From Nocardioides zeae (GTDB lineage Bacteria > Actinomycetota > Actinomycetes > Propionibacteriales > Nocardioidaceae), in the NCBI RefSeq assembly GCF_030818655.1, contig NZ_JAUTAN010000001.1, positions 2,046,001-2,110,000 on the forward strand: a stretch of DNA of 64,000 nt, given 5' to 3'. A program made the position numbers and the translations under genes. Under the pieces are notes generated by a model, which was not told where the DNA came from, made no database searches, and saw nothing but the letters and a program-made list of their open reading frames with translations. Every line of letters starts with the position of its first letter. The first letter of the stretch is position 1. Positions 17,585-27,300 of the stretch are shown here, one piece after another.

Positions 17585-18157
17585 TCAGGCGCGGACGTCG
17601 TCGAGCTCGGCGGCGATGCGCTTCGCCACGTCGTCGACCTCGCCCATGCCGTCGACCGTGCGGAGGAGACCGCGGTCGGCGTAGACCTTGATGAGCGGCG
17701 CCGTCTGCTCGTTGTAGACGTCCTGCCGGTGCCGGATGACGTCCTCGGTGTCGTCGGTGCGGCCGTCGGTCTGCGCGCGACGCACGAGGCGCTGCACGAG
17801 CTCCTCGTCGTCCACCGTCAGCACGAGCACCGCGTCGAGGGCCACGCCGGCCGCCTGGAGCATGCCGTCGAGCTCGTCCACCTGGGCCAGGGTGCGCGGG
17901 TAGCCGTCGAGCAGGAACCCGTCGGTGGCGTCGGCCTCGGCGAGGCGGTCGCGCACCATGTTGTTGGTGACCGAGTCCGGCACGTAGTCGCCGGCGTCCA
18001 TGTAGCGCTTCGCCTCGAGGCCGAGCGGCGTGCCCTGCGAGACGTTGGCCCGGAAGATGTCGCCCGTGGAGATCGCGGGGATCTGGTAGCGGGCGGCGAT
18101 CCCGGCGGCCTGGGTGCCCTTGCCGGCCCCGGGGGGGCCCATGATGATGAGACGCAT
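17585..18157 (-). CDS. adk: Adenylate kinase
   Basis: 190 residues, the short form without a lid zinc domain typical of actinobacteria. P-loop GPPGAGKGT (residues 8-16), AMP-binding STGDIFR and the DGYPRT motif are present. It interconverts ATP plus AMP with two ADP. Its ATG shares a base with the secY stop (TGATG), implying coupled translation. Confidence 0.96.
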   Translation of the reverse strand: MRLIIMGPPGAGKGTQAAGIAARYQIPAISTGDIFRANVSQGTPLGLEAKRYMDAGDYVPDSVTNNMVRDRLAEADATDGFLLDGYPRTLAQVDELDGMLQAAGVALDAVLVLTVDDEELVQRLVRRAQTDGRTDDTEDVIRHRQDVYNEQTAPLIKVYADRGLLRTVDGMGEVDDVAKRIAAELDDVRA

Positions 18158-19455
18158 CAGCGGAGGAATCCTTCGTAGTTGCGCTGCTGGAGCTGGCTCT
18201 CGATCTGCTTCACCGTGTCGAGCGCGACGCCCACCATGATGAGGATGGACGTGCCGCCGAACGGGAAGTTCTGGTTCGCCCCGATCGCGGCGAAGGCCAT
18301 GAGCGGCACGAGCGAGATGAGGCCGAGGTAGAGGGCTCCCGGCAGCGTGATGCGGGACAGGACGTAGGACAGGTAGTCCTCGGTCGGCTTGCCCGCCCGG
18401 ATCCCGGGGATGAAGCCGCCGTACTTCTTCATGTTGTCCGCGACTTCCTTCGGGTTGAAGGTGATCGAGACGTAGAAGTACGTGAAGAAGATGATGAGCG
18501 CGAAGTAGATCGCCATGTAGAGCGGGTGGTCTCCGCGGACGAAGTGCTCGTTGATCCAGTTGACCCAACCGGAGTCGGAGCTCCGGTTGAACTGGGCGGC
18601 CATGGCCGGCAGGTAGAGCAACGAGCTGGCGAAGATGACCGGGATGATGCCGGCCTGGTTCACCTTGAGCGGGATGTAGGTCGAGCTGCCGCCGAACATG
18701 CGGCGCCCCACCATGCGGCGCGCGTACTGCACCGGGATGCGGCGCTGCGCCTGCTCGATGAAGATGACCGCCGCGACGAGGGCGAGACCCACCACCATGA
18801 CGATGGCGAAGGTCGCCCAGCCCTGCGACTGGCGGACGGCCCACAGCGAGCCGGGGAACGTGGCGACGACCTGGCAGAAGATGAGGATCGACATGCCGTT
18901 GCCGATGCCACGGTCGGTGATGAGCTCACCGAGCCACATGATGACCGCGGTGCCGGCGGTCATGGTCACGACCATGACGAGGAAGGTGAGCTTGCTGTTC
19001 TCGTTGTGGAGCAGCGGCTCCGTGCAGCCGGACAGGAGCTGCTTGCTCCGCGCCAGGGCCACGATGCCCGTGGCCTGCAGGACCGCGAGCGCCAGCGTGA
19101 GGTACCGCGTGTACTGCGTGATCTTGGCCTGGCCGGACTGGCCCTCCTTCTTGAGGGCCTCCAGCCGCGGGATCACCACCACCAGCAGCTGCAGGATGAT
19201 GCTCGCCGTGATGTACGGCATGATCCCGAGCGCGAAGATCGTGAGCTGCAGGAGCGCTCCACCCGAGAACAGGTTGATCAGGGTGTAGAGCCCGTCGTCC
19301 TCGACGCGGTTGAGACAGGTCTGCACGTTGTCGACGTGCACTCCGGGCGACGGGATCTGCGAGCCGAGGCGGAAGATCACGACGACGCCCAGGACGAAGA
19401 GCAGCTTGCGCCGAAGGTCCGGCGTACGGAATGCGTTGGCGAAGGCGCCGAGCAC
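18157..19455 (-). CDS. secY: Preprotein translocase subunit SecY
   Basis: 432 residues, ten transmembrane segments, the channel of the general secretion system. GTG 19455 is chosen: it gives the standard actinobacterial N-terminus (LGAFANAFRTPDLRRKLLF) and has GAGG 5 bases upstream; the longer in-frame GTG at 19482 adds nine residues not found in the family. A TAGGCT -10 box lies at 19527-19522, giving a leader of about 60 bases. Unlike most genomes, secY is not contiguous with rplO: a terminator and an unrelated gene intervene, so secY-adk-map seems to be its own operon. Confidence 0.95.
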   Translation of the reverse strand: MLGAFANAFRTPDLRRKLLFVLGVVVIFRLGSQIPSPGVHVDNVQTCLNRVEDDGLYTLINLFSGGALLQLTIFALGIMPYITASIILQLLVVVIPRLEALKKEGQSGQAKITQYTRYLTLALAVLQATGIVALARSKQLLSGCTEPLLHNENSKLTFLVMVVTMTAGTAVIMWLGELITDRGIGNGMSILIFCQVVATFPGSLWAVRQSQGWATFAIVMVVGLALVAAVIFIEQAQRRIPVQYARRMVGRRMFGGSSTYIPLKVNQAGIIPVIFASSLLYLPAMAAQFNRSSDSGWVNWINEHFVRGDHPLYMAIYFALIIFFTYFYVSITFNPKEVADNMKKYGGFIPGIRAGKPTEDYLSYVLSRITLPGALYLGLISLVPLMAFAAIGANQNFPFGGTSILIMVGVALDTVKQIESQLQQRNYEGFLR

Positions 19456-19907
19456 GAGATCCTCTTTCTTCAGGGGCGGCACACGGCCGCTGGCAAGCCT
19501 CCCCTCAGGAGAGCGCGGCTGAGCCTAACAGGCCAGGGCGCGCATGCTTCCGCGAGTACCTCGCCTCACGGCCTCACGCCGAGGCCGTCGGGGAATCCAT
19601 GACCGCACGTCTCACACAGGCGGCTCACTCCCCACCATACCGATGCCCACCCCGAGCAACCGACGAGTTGGCCAGACCCGCCTGACCGGGTGGGCCAGTC
19701 GCGAACGCGGCGACCCGTTAGAACAGAGCTCGCCGGACTGATCGCCGTGGTCGCCGCGGGCCTAGCGCCGGACCAGCGACGGTCCAGCGATGGGCGGCGA
19801 ATGGAATCGCCGGATGCCGTCGATCGTCACCGAGTTGCAGCGATCAGTCGCACCGAGTCGGATCTGCGCACGCGGCTGCGCCGCCGTGCGCAGATCCGAC
19901 CCCATCG
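19456..19907. other. Non-coding stretch between secY and the small secreted-protein gene
   Basis: Contains the secY -10 box (19527-19522), an imperfect hairpin (19669-19680 with 19687-19697) and the terminator of the secreted-protein gene (19857-19900). The open frames here are short, run through the hairpins and show no coding signature. GC is lower than in the flanking ribosomal genes. Confidence 0.6.
19857..19900 (-). terminator. Strong hairpin terminator after the secreted-protein gene
   Basis: GTCGGATCTGCGCACG (19857-19872) pairs perfectly with CGTGCGCAGATCCGAC (19885-19900); the 12-base loop can pair further. It lies 7 bases past the stop codon. No T-tract follows, as is common for actinobacterial terminators. 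Confidence 0.75.
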
Positions 19908-20330
19908 TCAACCGAGGATCGAGTCCGACCGGGAGCACGAAACATTGGTTGAACCGTTCTTCATGCAGTGCTGGTAGTAGAGCTGGACACCGTCCGGTAC
20001 CGCGATAGTGCAACTCTGCGACTTTCCACTGCCCTTCTCGTTTACGCAGGTGCCGGTGGTGTTGTTGTAACGCCAGTACGTGCGCAACCCCCGCCCGTCC
20101 GCCTTGCGGTCCACGAGGGTGATCCGCACGGCGTTGCCCGAATTTTCCGCTACGAAGCTGGCTGCATTGCTTCCACCTTTGTACGCCAGGTACGTCTCCT
20201 GGTTGACCATCACCTGGTACGTCCAAGACCAGCCGCTCTCAGCATTGGCGGCCGGAGCAAGCAGTACAGCGCTTGCAGCGGCCAAGACACACGCCGACAC
20301 CAGACCGACAAAACCTCGTAGCAGTCGCAT
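19908..20330 (-). CDS. Small secreted protein, unknown function
   Basis: 140 residues. A clear Sec signal peptide (RLLRG basic start, hydrophobic VGLVSACVLAAASAVLLAP, cleavage near ANA-ES at about 31) leads a mature domain of about 109 residues with four cysteines, many Tyr/Trp/Asn and no recognised fold. It may form two disulfides. Start ATG 20330 has AAGGGGG 7 bases upstream. It has its own promoter (TTGACG-N18-TAGGCT) and terminator, and lower GC than its neighbours, so it looks like an acquired, autonomous gene placed between rplO and secY. I do not recognise a family. Confidence 0.7.
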   Translation of the reverse strand: MRLLRGFVGLVSACVLAAASAVLLAPAANAESGWSWTYQVMVNQETYLAYKGGSNAASFVAENSGNAVRITLVDRKADGRGLRTYWRYNNTTGTCVNEKGSGKSQSCTIAVPDGVQLYYQHCMKNGSTNVSCSRSDSILG

Positions 20331-20665
20331 ATCTGATCCCCCTTCATAGAGACCACCCCCGAGATGGTCCAACTCGCTCAAGCCTATGAAGTGGCAGAGA
20401 ACCTCGTCAATAGAGTGGTCGCCAAGTCAACAATCCAGAACGTCGCGACCAGGTCCTCGCGCCGCCGGCCATCGCTAGGCAACCGGCGAAAGCGGGCGAG
20501 CGCCCGATGACAAAACCCACTACTCGCACGGCGCCCGTACCAATCGCGTTCGAAGCTGAAGCACGGTGACAGATGACCCGGCAGCACACCGGAAGACACC
20601 GGCACTTCTGTCAACCGTGAGCCAGACAATTGGCCACCTCAAGAACTCTGGGCAGGAAATACAAC
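20331..20665. other. Stretch upstream of the secreted-protein gene
   Basis: Apart from the promoter at 20381-20410, I see no gene here. Short open frames of 60-81 codons overlap on the minus strand, lack a Shine-Dalgarno and have no recognisable domains. GC is lower than average for the window. Confidence 0.5.
20381..20410 (-). promoter_or_regulatory. Housekeeping-type promoter of the secreted-protein gene
   Basis: Minus strand: TTGACG (20410-20405), 18-base spacer, TAGGCT (20386-20381). The predicted start is about 44 bases before the ATG. It is the best -35/-10 pair I found in the window. Confidence 0.65.
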
Positions 20666-20701
20666 AGGGCGCCGTCGGGCTGGATCGCCCGACGACGCCC
20701 T
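20666..20701 (-). terminator. Hairpin terminator at the end of the spc operon
   Basis: AGGGCGCCGTCGGGC (20666-20680) pairs with GCCCGACGACGCCCT (20687-20701) with one mismatch and a 6-base loop, 21 bases beyond the rplO stop. A weak T-rich run (GTATTT) follows on the minus strand. It should end transcription from the ribosomal genes before secY. Confidence 0.8.
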
Positions 20702-20721
20702 CGTCGATCAGTCTGTCGCGG

Positions 20722-21168
20722 TCACGCACCGACGACGGTGACGCTGCCGCCGGCCGCCTCGATCTTCTCCTTGGCGGACGCCGAGACGGCGTCGGCGGAG
20801 ACCTGGACCGCCACGGAGATGTCCCCCGTGCCCAGCACCTTCACGGGCTGGTTCTTGCGCACCGCACCCTTGGCGACGAGCGCGTCCTTGGACACCTCGC
20901 CCCCCTCGGGGAACAGCTCGCCGATGCGGTCGAGGTTGACGACCTGGAACTCCACCTTGAACGGGTTCTTGAAGCCCTTGAGCTTCGGGAGCCGCATGTG
21001 GATCGGCATCTGGCCACCCTCGAAGGCGACCGGGACCTGGTAGCGAGCCTTGGTGCCCTTGGTACCGCGGCCCGCGGTCTTGCCCTTGGAGCCCTCACCG
21101 CGACCGACACGGGTCTTCGCGGTCTTGGCACCCTTGGCGGGACGCAGGTTGTGGATCTTCAGCGTCAT
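20722..21168 (-). CDS. rplO: 50S ribosomal protein L15
   Basis: 148 residues with the family N-terminus [13 protein letters not shown] and the [19 protein letters not shown] rRNA-binding basic loop. Last gene of the spc operon, one base after the rpmD stop and followed by a hairpin terminator. Confidence 0.97.
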   Translation of the reverse strand: MTLKIHNLRPAKGAKTAKTRVGRGEGSKGKTAGRGTKGTKARYQVPVAFEGGQMPIHMRLPKLKGFKNPFKVEFQVVNLDRIGELFPEGGEVSKDALVAKGAVRKNQPVKVLGTGDISVAVQVSADAVSASAKEKIEAAGGSVTVVGA

Positions 21169-21169
21169 G

Positions 21170-21352
21170 TCAGTCGACCTCCTCGACGGTCACGAGGTGA
21201 CGGACCGCGTTGACCATCCCGCGGATCTCGGGACGGTCCTCCTTGACGACCACGTCGCCGATCCGCTTCAGACCCAGCGAGCGCAGGGTGTCGCGCTGGT
21301 TCTGCTTGCGGCCGATCCCCGACTTCTTCTGCTCGACCTTGAGGTGCGCCAT
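21170..21352 (-). CDS. rpmD: 50S ribosomal protein L30
   Basis: 60 residues, complete ([30 protein letters not shown]). Its ATG shares a base with the rpsE stop, indicating translational coupling. Confidence 0.96.
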   Translation of the reverse strand: MAHLKVEQKKSGIGRKQNQRDTLRSLGLKRIGDVVVKEDRPEIRGMVNAVRHLVTVEEVD

Positions 21353-21975
21353 CAGTCGGACACCCCCGCGGCGGCCGGCGCCTCGGCACGGGCCTTGAGC
21401 AGCGCCGCCGGGGCGACGTCCTCGACGGGGAGACCGCGACGTGCGGCGACCGACTCGGGCTCCTCGAGGAGGCGGAGCGCCTCCACCGTGGCGTGCACGA
21501 TGTTGATCTGGTTGGACGAGCCGAGCGACTTGCTCAGCACGTCGTGGATGCCCGCGCACTCGAGAACCGCGCGCACCGGGCCACCGGCGATGACACCGGT
21601 ACCGGGGGCCGCCGGGCGCAGGAAGACGACGCCAGCCGCCTTCTCGCCCTGGACCGGGTGAGGGATGGTGCCCTGCACACGGGGGACGCGGAAGAAGCTC
21701 TTCTTCGCCTCCTCGACGCCCTTCGCGATGGCGGCGGGCACCTCCTTGGCCTTGCCGTAGCCGACGCCGACCAGGCCGTCGCCGTCACCGACGATCACGA
21801 GGGCGGTGAAGCTGAAGCGACGACCACCCTTCACGACCTTGGCGACACGGTTGATCGCGACGACGCGCTCGATGTAGGCGGTCTTGTCGGCGCCGCCACC
21901 ACGACGATCGTCGCGGCCGCGACGGTCACCGCCCTGGCGCTCGCCGCCGGCGCGTCCGCGCTGGGGTCCGCTCAT
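21352..21975 (-). CDS. rpsE: 30S ribosomal protein S5
   Basis: 207 residues. The S5 core begins at about residue 30 ([21 protein letters not shown]) with the GYGKAKEVP loop involved in decoding fidelity. A Gly/Arg-rich N-terminal extension ([19 protein letters not shown]) is an actinobacterial trait. Confidence 0.97.
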   Translation of the reverse strand: MSGPQRGRAGGERQGGDRRGRDDRRGGGADKTAYIERVVAINRVAKVVKGGRRFSFTALVIVGDGDGLVGVGYGKAKEVPAAIAKGVEEAKKSFFRVPRVQGTIPHPVQGEKAAGVVFLRPAAPGTGVIAGGPVRAVLECAGIHDVLSKSLGSSNQINIVHATVEALRLLEEPESVAARRGLPVEDVAPAALLKARAEAPAAAGVSD

Positions 21976-22012
21976 GAGACTTTCCTCTTCTCTCTCTGGC
22001 TTGTCTTCGCGA

Positions 22013-22396
22013 TCAGAAGGTCAGGCCACCCTCGCGGGCACCGTCCGCGAGGGCCGCGACGCGACCGTGGTACTTGTTGCCGGCGCGGTCGAACACGACC
22101 GAGTCGACACCGTTCGACTTCGCACGCTCGGCGACGAGCTCGCCGACCCGCTTGGCCTTCGCCGTCTTGTCGCCGTCGAGCGAGCGGAGCTCGGACTCGA
22201 GGGTCGACGCGGAGACGAGGGTCTTGCCGACCACGTCGTCGACGACCTGCACCGAGATGTGCTTGGCGCTGCGGGTCACGACCAGACGAGGACGCTCCGC
22301 CGTGCCCGCGACGCGCTTGCGTCCACGGACCTGGCGACGCAGGCGCGCCTTGACGCGCGCCGCGGTGTGCTTGTTGTTGGCAAGGGAGATGGCCAT
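22013..22396 (-). CDS. rplR: 50S ribosomal protein L18
   Basis: 127 residues; binds 5S rRNA. ATG 22396 is preferred over GTG 22402 because the latter overlaps the rplF stop and leaves no room for the Shine-Dalgarno GGCAGG, which lies in the rplF 3' end. Confidence 0.96.
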   Translation of the reverse strand: MAISLANNKHTAARVKARLRRQVRGRKRVAGTAERPRLVVTRSAKHISVQVVDDVVGKTLVSASTLESELRSLDGDKTAKAKRVGELVAERAKSNGVDSVVFDRAGNKYHGRVAALADGAREGGLTF

Positions 22397-22398
22397 CG

Positions 22399-22938
22399 TC
22401 ACTTACCTGCCTTTCCGACCTTGCGGCGGACCTGCTCGCCCGCGTAGCGAACGCCCTTGCCCTTGTAGGGCTCGGGCTTGCGGAGCTTGCGGATCTTGGC
22501 CGCGGTCTCACCGACGAGCTGCTTGTCGATGCCCTGGACACCGAGCTTCGTCGGGCCCTCGACCGCGAACGTGATGCCCTCGGGGGCGTTGACCGTGATC
22601 GAGTGGCTGTAGCCGAGCTGGAACTCCAGCTGGGTCGGGCCCTTCGACAGCACGCGGTAACCCACGCCCACGATCTCGAGCTTCTTCTCGTAGCCCTCCG
22701 TCACGCCCGTCACCATGTTGGCGACCAGCGTGCGGGTGAGGCCGTGCAGCGAGCGGCTCTCGCGCTCGTCGTTCGGGCGCTTCACCTCCAGCGTGCCGTC
22801 GGCCTTCTCGACGGTGATCGGCGCGGGGACCGTGTGGGTCAGGGTGCCCTTGGGGCCCTTGACCGTCACCACGCTCGCGTCGATCGCGACGTCGACTCCG
22901 GACGGGACCGGGATGGGGAGCTTGCCAATGCGCGACAT
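22399..22938 (-). CDS. rplF: 50S ribosomal protein L6
   Basis: 179 residues, starting at the conserved [11 protein letters not shown]. The C-terminal [13 protein letters not shown] contact with 23S rRNA is intact. The open frame extends further upstream, but that part is the linker from rpsH. Confidence 0.97.
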   Translation of the reverse strand: MSRIGKLPIPVPSGVDVAIDASVVTVKGPKGTLTHTVPAPITVEKADGTLEVKRPNDERESRSLHGLTRTLVANMVTGVTEGYEKKLEIVGVGYRVLSKGPTQLEFQLGYSHSITVNAPEGITFAVEGPTKLGVQGIDKQLVGETAAKIRKLRKPEPYKGKGVRYAGEQVRRKVGKAGK

Positions 22939-22966
22939 GCTTCGTGTCTCCTCTCTCGGTCTCTCG

Positions 22967-23389
22967 TCACCAGACGTAGGCGAGGACTTCCCCACCCACG
23001 CCCTTCTTGTTGGCCTGACGGTCGGTCAGGAGGCCCTGGCTCGTCGAGATGATCGCGACGCCCAGGCCACCGAGGACCTTCGGCAGGTTGGTGTGCTTGG
23101 CGTACACCCGCAGACCGGGCTTGCTGATGCGCCGGACACCGGCGATCGAGCGCTCGCGGTTGCGGCCGTACTTGAGCGTGATGCGGAGCGTCTTGCCGAC
23201 GGCCGGCTCACCGGTCTTCGGGTCGAGGTTGTCGGTCACCTCGAAGGAGGTCACGTAGCCCTCCTGCTTCAGGATGGCGGCGACGCCCTCCTTCAGCTTG
23301 CTGTACGGCATCTCGACAGCATCGTGGTACGCCTGGTTGGCGTTGCGCAGACGCGTGAGCATGTCTGCGATCGGGTCAGTCATCGTCAT
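22967..23389 (-). CDS. rpsH: 30S ribosomal protein S8
   Basis: 140 residues starting [17 protein letters not shown], as in other actinobacteria; AAAGG lies 10 bases upstream of this ATG. The C-terminal [12 protein letters not shown] rRNA-binding loop is intact. A perfect hairpin lies between it and the upstream rpsN. Confidence 0.97.
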   Translation of the reverse strand: MTMTDPIADMLTRLRNANQAYHDAVEMPYSKLKEGVAAILKQEGYVTSFEVTDNLDPKTGEPAVGKTLRITLKYGRNRERSIAGVRRISKPGLRVYAKHTNLPKVLGGLGVAIISTSQGLLTDRQANKKGVGGEVLAYVW

Positions 23390-23418
23390 GGCCACAAGGC
23401 CTTTCTCCACCGTGGTTT

Positions 23419-23441
23419 CCCACCGCCGTCACGGCGGTGGG
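23419..23441 (-). terminator. Intra-operon hairpin between rpsN and rpsH
   Basis: CCCACCGCCG (23419-23428), a 3-base loop and CGGCGGTGGG (23432-23441) form a perfect 10-bp stem. No T-tract follows. An attenuator, RNA-processing or mRNA-stability element is more likely than a full terminator, since essential genes lie downstream. Confidence 0.55.
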
Positions 23442-23493
23442 ACCTACAGCGACTCGTGCTGGAACGGAAACGGCTGGTGCGGGAGGGGCTGGG

Positions 23494-23679
23494 TCACCAG
23501 CTCGACTTGGTCACGCCGGGCAGCTCGCCCCGGTGCGCCATCTCGCGCAGGCAGATGCGGCACAGACCGAACTTGCGGTAGACCGCCTTGGGCCGACCGC
23601 AGCGCTGGCAGCGGGTGTAACCACGGACCGCGAACTTCGGCTTGCGCGCGGCCTTGACCTTCAGCGACGTCTTCGCCAT
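23494..23679 (-). CDS. rpsN: 30S ribosomal protein S14, zinc-binding type Z
   Basis: 61 residues with both zinc knuckle pairs (CQRC and CRIC), so this is the short C+ form used under zinc sufficiency. Two-base gap to the rplE stop. Confidence 0.97.
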   Translation of the reverse strand: MAKTSLKVKAARKPKFAVRGYTRCQRCGRPKAVYRKFGLCRICLREMAHRGELPGVTKSSW

Positions 23680-23680
23680 G

Positions 23681-24250
23681 TCAGTTCTCCTTGAAGGGGA
23701 AGCCGAGCTGCTTCAGCAGCGCCCGACCCTGCTCGTCGTTCGTGGCGGTGGTCACCACGGTGATGTCCATGCCGCGCGAGCGGTCGACCTTGTCCTGGTC
23801 GATCTCGTGGAACATGACCTGCTCGGTCAGACCGAACGTGTAGTTGCCACGACCGTCGAACTGCTTGGGCGAGAGGCCCCGGAAGTCGCGGATGCGCGGG
23901 AGGGCGAGCGACAGCAGCCGGTCGAGGAACTCCCACATGCGGTCGCCGCGCAGCGTGACGTGCGCGCCGATCGGCATGCCCTCGCGCAGCTTGAACTGCG
24001 CGATGGACTTGCGGGCCTTCGTGACCTGCGGCTTCTGGCCCGTGATCGCGGTGAGGTCGCGGATGGCGCCCTCGATCAGCTTCGAGTCACGAGCGGCCTC
24101 GCCGACACCCATGTTGACCACGATCTTGGTCAGACCGGGGACCTGCATGACGTTGGCGATCTCGAACTCCGACTTGAGCGCGGGCAGGATCTCCTCGCGG
24201 TACCGCGTCTTCAGGCGCGGCGTCGGGACGGCGACGGTGGTCTCGGTCAT
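23681..24250 (-). CDS. rplE: 50S ribosomal protein L5
   Basis: 189 residues, 5S rRNA-binding. [18 protein letters not shown] and the central [20 protein letters not shown] blocks are intact. It follows rplX by one base. Confidence 0.97.
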   Translation of the reverse strand: MTETTVAVPTPRLKTRYREEILPALKSEFEIANVMQVPGLTKIVVNMGVGEAARDSKLIEGAIRDLTAITGQKPQVTKARKSIAQFKLREGMPIGAHVTLRGDRMWEFLDRLLSLALPRIRDFRGLSPKQFDGRGNYTFGLTEQVMFHEIDQDKVDRSRGMDITVVTTATNDEQGRALLKQLGFPFKEN

Positions 24251-24251
24251 G

Positions 24252-24605
24252 TCAGATCTCCTCGCCGGTCTTGCGCGACACGCGCACGCTGCGGCCCGCG
24301 GCGTACTCCGAGCCGTCGGCGCGACGCTTGGTCGCCTCGACGCGCTTGAAGCCCGCGCGGGTCACGCCGTCACCCTCGACCAGCATCACGTTCGAGATGT
24401 GGATCGGGGCCTCGGTGGTGATGATCCCGCCGGTGGCGTCGCCACCCTGGGGCGCGGCCTTCGTGTGCTTCTTGACGCGGTTGACGCCCTCGACGATCAC
24501 CCGGTCCTCCTCGCGGAGGACGTTGATGACCTTGCCCTGGGCTCCCTTGTCCTTGCCCGCGATCACCTTGACGGTGTCGCCCTTCTTGATCTTGAGCTTC
24601 GCCAT
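24252..24605 (-). CDS. rplX: 50S ribosomal protein L24
   Basis: 117 residues with a KOW motif at the N-terminus ([20 protein letters not shown]) and NRVKKHTK. One base after the rplN stop. Confidence 0.97.
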   Translation of the reverse strand: MAKLKIKKGDTVKVIAGKDKGAQGKVINVLREEDRVIVEGVNRVKKHTKAAPQGGDATGGIITTEAPIHISNVMLVEGDGVTRAGFKRVEATKRRADGSEYAAGRSVRVSRKTGEEI

Positions 24606-24606
24606 G

Positions 24607-24975
24607 TCAGAGCACCTCCGGCGCGAGCGAGATGATCTTCATGAACTTCTTCTCGCGCAGCTCGCGGCCCACGGGGCCGAAGATGCGCGTGCCGCGCGGC
24701 TCGCCGTCGTTCTTGAGGATCACGGCGGCGTTCTCGTCGAAACGGATGTAGGAACCGTCCGGACGGCGGCGCTCCTTGACGGTGCGCACGACGACCGCCT
24801 TGACGACGTCACCCTTCTTCACGTTGCCACCGGGGATCGCGTCCTTGACGGTGGCGACGATGACATCGCCGATTCCGGCGTAGCGCCGACCCGAGCCACC
24901 GAGAACGCGGATGCAGAGGATCTCCTTCGCACCCGTGTTGTCGGCGACCTTGAGTCGCGACTCCTGCTGGATCAT
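24607..24975 (-). CDS. rplN: 50S ribosomal protein L14
   Basis: 122 residues, start [18 protein letters not shown]. Opens the spc operon; a pair of hairpins separates it from rpsQ. Confidence 0.98.
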   Translation of the reverse strand: MIQQESRLKVADNTGAKEILCIRVLGGSGRRYAGIGDVIVATVKDAIPGGNVKKGDVVKAVVVRTVKERRRPDGSYIRFDENAAVILKNDGEPRGTRIFGPVGRELREKKFMKIISLAPEVL

Positions 24976-25001
24976 CTTCTCTCCTGGATGTCGTGCCGGT
25001 T

Positions 25002-25024
25002 CTCCCCCTCACGAGGAGGGGGAG
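25002..25024 (-). terminator. Hairpin between rpsQ and rplN, at the S10/spc boundary
   Basis: CTCCCCCTC (25002-25010) pairs perfectly with GAGGGGGAG (25016-25024) around a 5-base loop. The spc promoter or partial terminator may lie here; the two operons are often separate transcription units. Confidence 0.55.
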
Positions 25025-25050
25025 CCTGGCCGAACTAGTGGGGTTTCTGG

Positions 25051-25066
25051 CTCGCCGTGAGGCGAG
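25051..25066 (-). terminator. Short hairpin just after rpsQ
   Basis: CTCGCC-GTGA-GGCGAG, a 6-bp stem with a GTGA tetraloop, 3 bases past the rpsQ stop. With the hairpin at 25002-25024 it forms a tandem arrangement. Confidence 0.4.
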
Positions 25067-25069
25067 AGG

Positions 25070-25351
25070 TCACTTCGCCTTCTCGAGGACCTCGACCACG
25101 CGCCACCGCTTGGTGGCGGACAGCGGCCGGGTCTCCATGATCAGGACGCGGTCGCCGGTGCCGCACTCGTTGGGCTCGTCGTGAGCCTTGAGCTTGCTCG
25201 TGCGCCGCATGACCTTGCCGTAGAGCGCGTGCTTCACGCGGTCCTCGACCTCGACCACGACGGTCTTGTCCATCTTGTCGCTGACGACGATGCCCTCGCG
25301 GACCTTGCGCGCGCCCCGAGCGGGAACGTCCTGGTTCGTCTCGGTGCTCAT
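25070..25351 (-). CDS. rpsQ: 30S ribosomal protein S17
   Basis: 93 residues; S17 core from [26 protein letters not shown] with an N-terminal extension. Last gene of the S10 operon. ATGA overlap with rpmC. Confidence 0.97.
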   Translation of the reverse strand: MSTETNQDVPARGARKVREGIVVSDKMDKTVVVEVEDRVKHALYGKVMRRTSKLKAHDEPNECGTGDRVLIMETRPLSATKRWRVVEVLEKAK

Positions 25352-25602
25352 GCAGCGCCGTCCTTCGTGATCTCGTCGGAGCCCGGCGCGGTGCGGATCC
25401 CGAGCTCGCGCTCACGGAGCACCGTGTAGATCCGGGCGATGTCCTTCTTCACCGTGCGGAGACGGCTGTTGTTCTCGAGCTGGCCGGTGGCCGCCTGGAA
25501 CCGGAGGTTGAACAGCTCCTCCTTGGCCTCACGCAGCTTCTCCGCGAGATCCGCACCCTCGAGCTCGTCGAGCTCGAAAGCCTTGCTGACCTTCTGCGAC
25601 AT
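25348..25602 (-). CDS. rpmC: 50S ribosomal protein L29
   Basis: 84 residues. The L29 helical hairpin ([26 protein letters not shown]) is complete and is followed by a short acidic tail ([13 protein letters not shown]). It shares a base with the rplP stop. Confidence 0.96.
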   Translation of the reverse strand: MSQKVSKAFELDELEGADLAEKLREAKEELFNLRFQAATGQLENNSRLRTVKKDIARIYTVLRERELGIRTAPGSDEITKDGAA

Positions 25603-26021
25603 CAGAATTCACCTGCCTCGCGGGAGATGAAGCGGCACTTCATCGGGAGCTTGTGGATCGCGCGGCGCATGGCCTCGCGGGCAACGTCCTCCGAGACACC
25701 GGAGAGTTCGAACATGACACGACCAGCCTTGACGTTGGCCACCCACCACTCGGGCGAGCCCTTGCCGGAACCCATGCGGGTCTCGGCCGGCTTCTTCGTG
25801 AGGGGACGGTCCGGGTAGATGTTGATCCAGACCTTGCCGCCACGCTTGATGTGACGGGTCATCGCGATACGGGCCGACTCGATCTGGCGGTTGGTCACGT
25901 AGTGCGACTCGATCGCCTGGATACCGAAGTCGCCGAAGTTCAGCGACGTACCGCCCTTGGCGGCACCGGTCCGCTTCGGGTGGTGCTGCTTGCGGTGCTT
26001 GACGCGACGGGGCATCAGCAT
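25602..26021 (-). CDS. rplP: 50S ribosomal protein L16
   Basis: 139 residues, start [19 protein letters not shown] as in related species; GGAGG lies 10 bases upstream. Confidence 0.97.
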   Translation of the reverse strand: MLMPRRVKHRKQHHPKRTGAAKGGTSLNFGDFGIQAIESHYVTNRQIESARIAMTRHIKRGGKVWINIYPDRPLTKKPAETRMGSGKGSPEWWVANVKAGRVMFELSGVSEDVAREAMRRAIHKLPMKCRFISREAGEF

Positions 26022-26026
26022 GGGGA

Positions 26027-26869
26027 TCAGCCCTCCGTGGCTGCCGGAGCGGCAGCGGTCTCAGCGGCAGCCGGGGCCGGAGCCTCGGTCGCCGTAGCGT
26101 CGGCGGCGCCGGCGTCACGGCCGGCACGCGTGGGACGGTCACCGCGCGAGCCACGGCTCGGACGGTCCCCGCCACGAGCCGGACGGCCACCGCGACCCGG
26201 CGCACCGGCACGGGCCGCAGCCTGCGCCTCGCGCTCGGCGCGGGTGCCCGCGACCTCGCCCTTGTAGATCCAGACCTTCACGCCGATGCGGCCGAAGGTC
26301 GTGCGGGCCTCGTAGAAGCCGTAGTCGATGTCGGCGCGGAGCGTGTGCAGGGGCACGCGGCCCTCGCGGTAGAACTCCGTGCGCGACATCTCGGCGCCGT
26401 TGAGGCGGCCCGAGCACTGGATCCGGATGCCCTTGGCACCGGAGCGCATCGAGGTCTGGATCGCCTTCTTCATGGCGCGACGGAACTGCACGCGGCCGGA
26501 GAGCTGCTCGGCGACACCCTGGGCGACCAGCTGCGCGTCGATCTCGGGGTTCTTGACCTCGAGGATGTTCAGCTGGACCTGCTTGCCCGTCAGCTTCTCG
26601 AGCTCGCCACGGATGCGGTCGGCCTCGGCGCCGCGGCGACCGATGACGATGCCCGGGCGCGCAGTGTGGATGTCGACGCGGACGCGGTCACGCGTGCGCT
26701 CGATCTCCACCTTCGAGATGCCGGCCCGCTCCATGCCCTTGCTGAGCAGCTTGCGGATGGCGACGTCCTCGCCGACGTACGACTTGTAGAGCTTGTCGGC
26801 GTACCAACGGCTCCGGTGGTCGGTCGAGACGCCGAGGCGGAAGCCGTTCGGGTTGATCTTCTGACCCAT
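26027..26869 (-). CDS. rpsC: 30S ribosomal protein S3
   Basis: 280 residues, start [15 protein letters not shown]-terminal KH domain with the [15 protein letters not shown]-type loop near residue 70, then the C-terminal domain. The last 65 residues are Gly/Arg- then Ala-rich, a lineage-specific tail longer than in E. coli. Confidence 0.97.
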   Translation of the reverse strand: MGQKINPNGFRLGVSTDHRSRWYADKLYKSYVGEDVAIRKLLSKGMERAGISKVEIERTRDRVRVDIHTARPGIVIGRRGAEADRIRGELEKLTGKQVQLNILEVKNPEIDAQLVAQGVAEQLSGRVQFRRAMKKAIQTSMRSGAKGIRIQCSGRLNGAEMSRTEFYREGRVPLHTLRADIDYGFYEARTTFGRIGVKVWIYKGEVAGTRAEREAQAAARAGAPGRGGRPARGGDRPSRGSRGDRPTRAGRDAGAADATATEAPAPAAAETAAAPAATEG

Positions 26870-27300
26870 CAGGCGGACCGTCCCTTCTTCTTCGTGCCGG
26901 CCACCACGTCGGCGGGCTGAACGGCGAGGGTGATGTGGCTGGTGCGCTTGTTGATGCGCGTGGCCCGACCCTGGGCCCGCGGCCGCCACCGCTTCATCGT
27001 GGGGCCCTCGTCGACCTGCGCCACCGAGATGACCAGGTCGGCGGCCTTGAGGCCCTCCGTGGTCTCGGCGTTGGCGATGGCCGACTCGAGCACCTTGGCG
27101 ACGGTCTCGGAGGCCGCCTGCGGGGCGAAGGCCAGGATGGCCTGCGCCTCGGCGACGGGGAGACCGCGCACCATGTCGACGACGCGGCGCGCCTTCAGCG
27201 GGGTGATGCGGACGAAGCGGGCGCTGGCGAACGCACCCGGCTGGTCGCCGAGGAGGGACTCCCGGCGGGCGCTCGTGCGCTGACGCTCGGTGGTGCTCAT
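26869..27300 (-). CDS. rplV: 50S ribosomal protein L22
   Basis: 143 residues. The core begins near residue 25 ([20 protein letters not shown]) after a short N-terminal extension; the exit-tunnel beta-hairpin ([20 protein letters not shown]) is intact, with no macrolide-resistance-like deletion. One-base overlap with rpsC. Confidence 0.97.
   Translation of the reverse strand: MSTTERQRTSARRESLLGDQPGAFASARFVRITPLKARRVVDMVRGLPVAEAQAILAFAPQAASETVAKVLESAIANAETTEGLKAADLVISVAQVDEGPTMKRWRPRAQGRATRINKRTSHITLAVQPADVVAGTKKKGRSA

Noticed and set aside
19431-19977. Plus-strand open frames near the secreted-protein gene
   Set aside because: They run through the terminator stem and the antisense of secY or the secreted gene.
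20384-20729. Short minus-strand open frames between rplO and the secreted-protein gene
   Set aside because: They overlap a terminator hairpin and the promoter, lack a ribosome-binding site and show no recognisable protein sequence.
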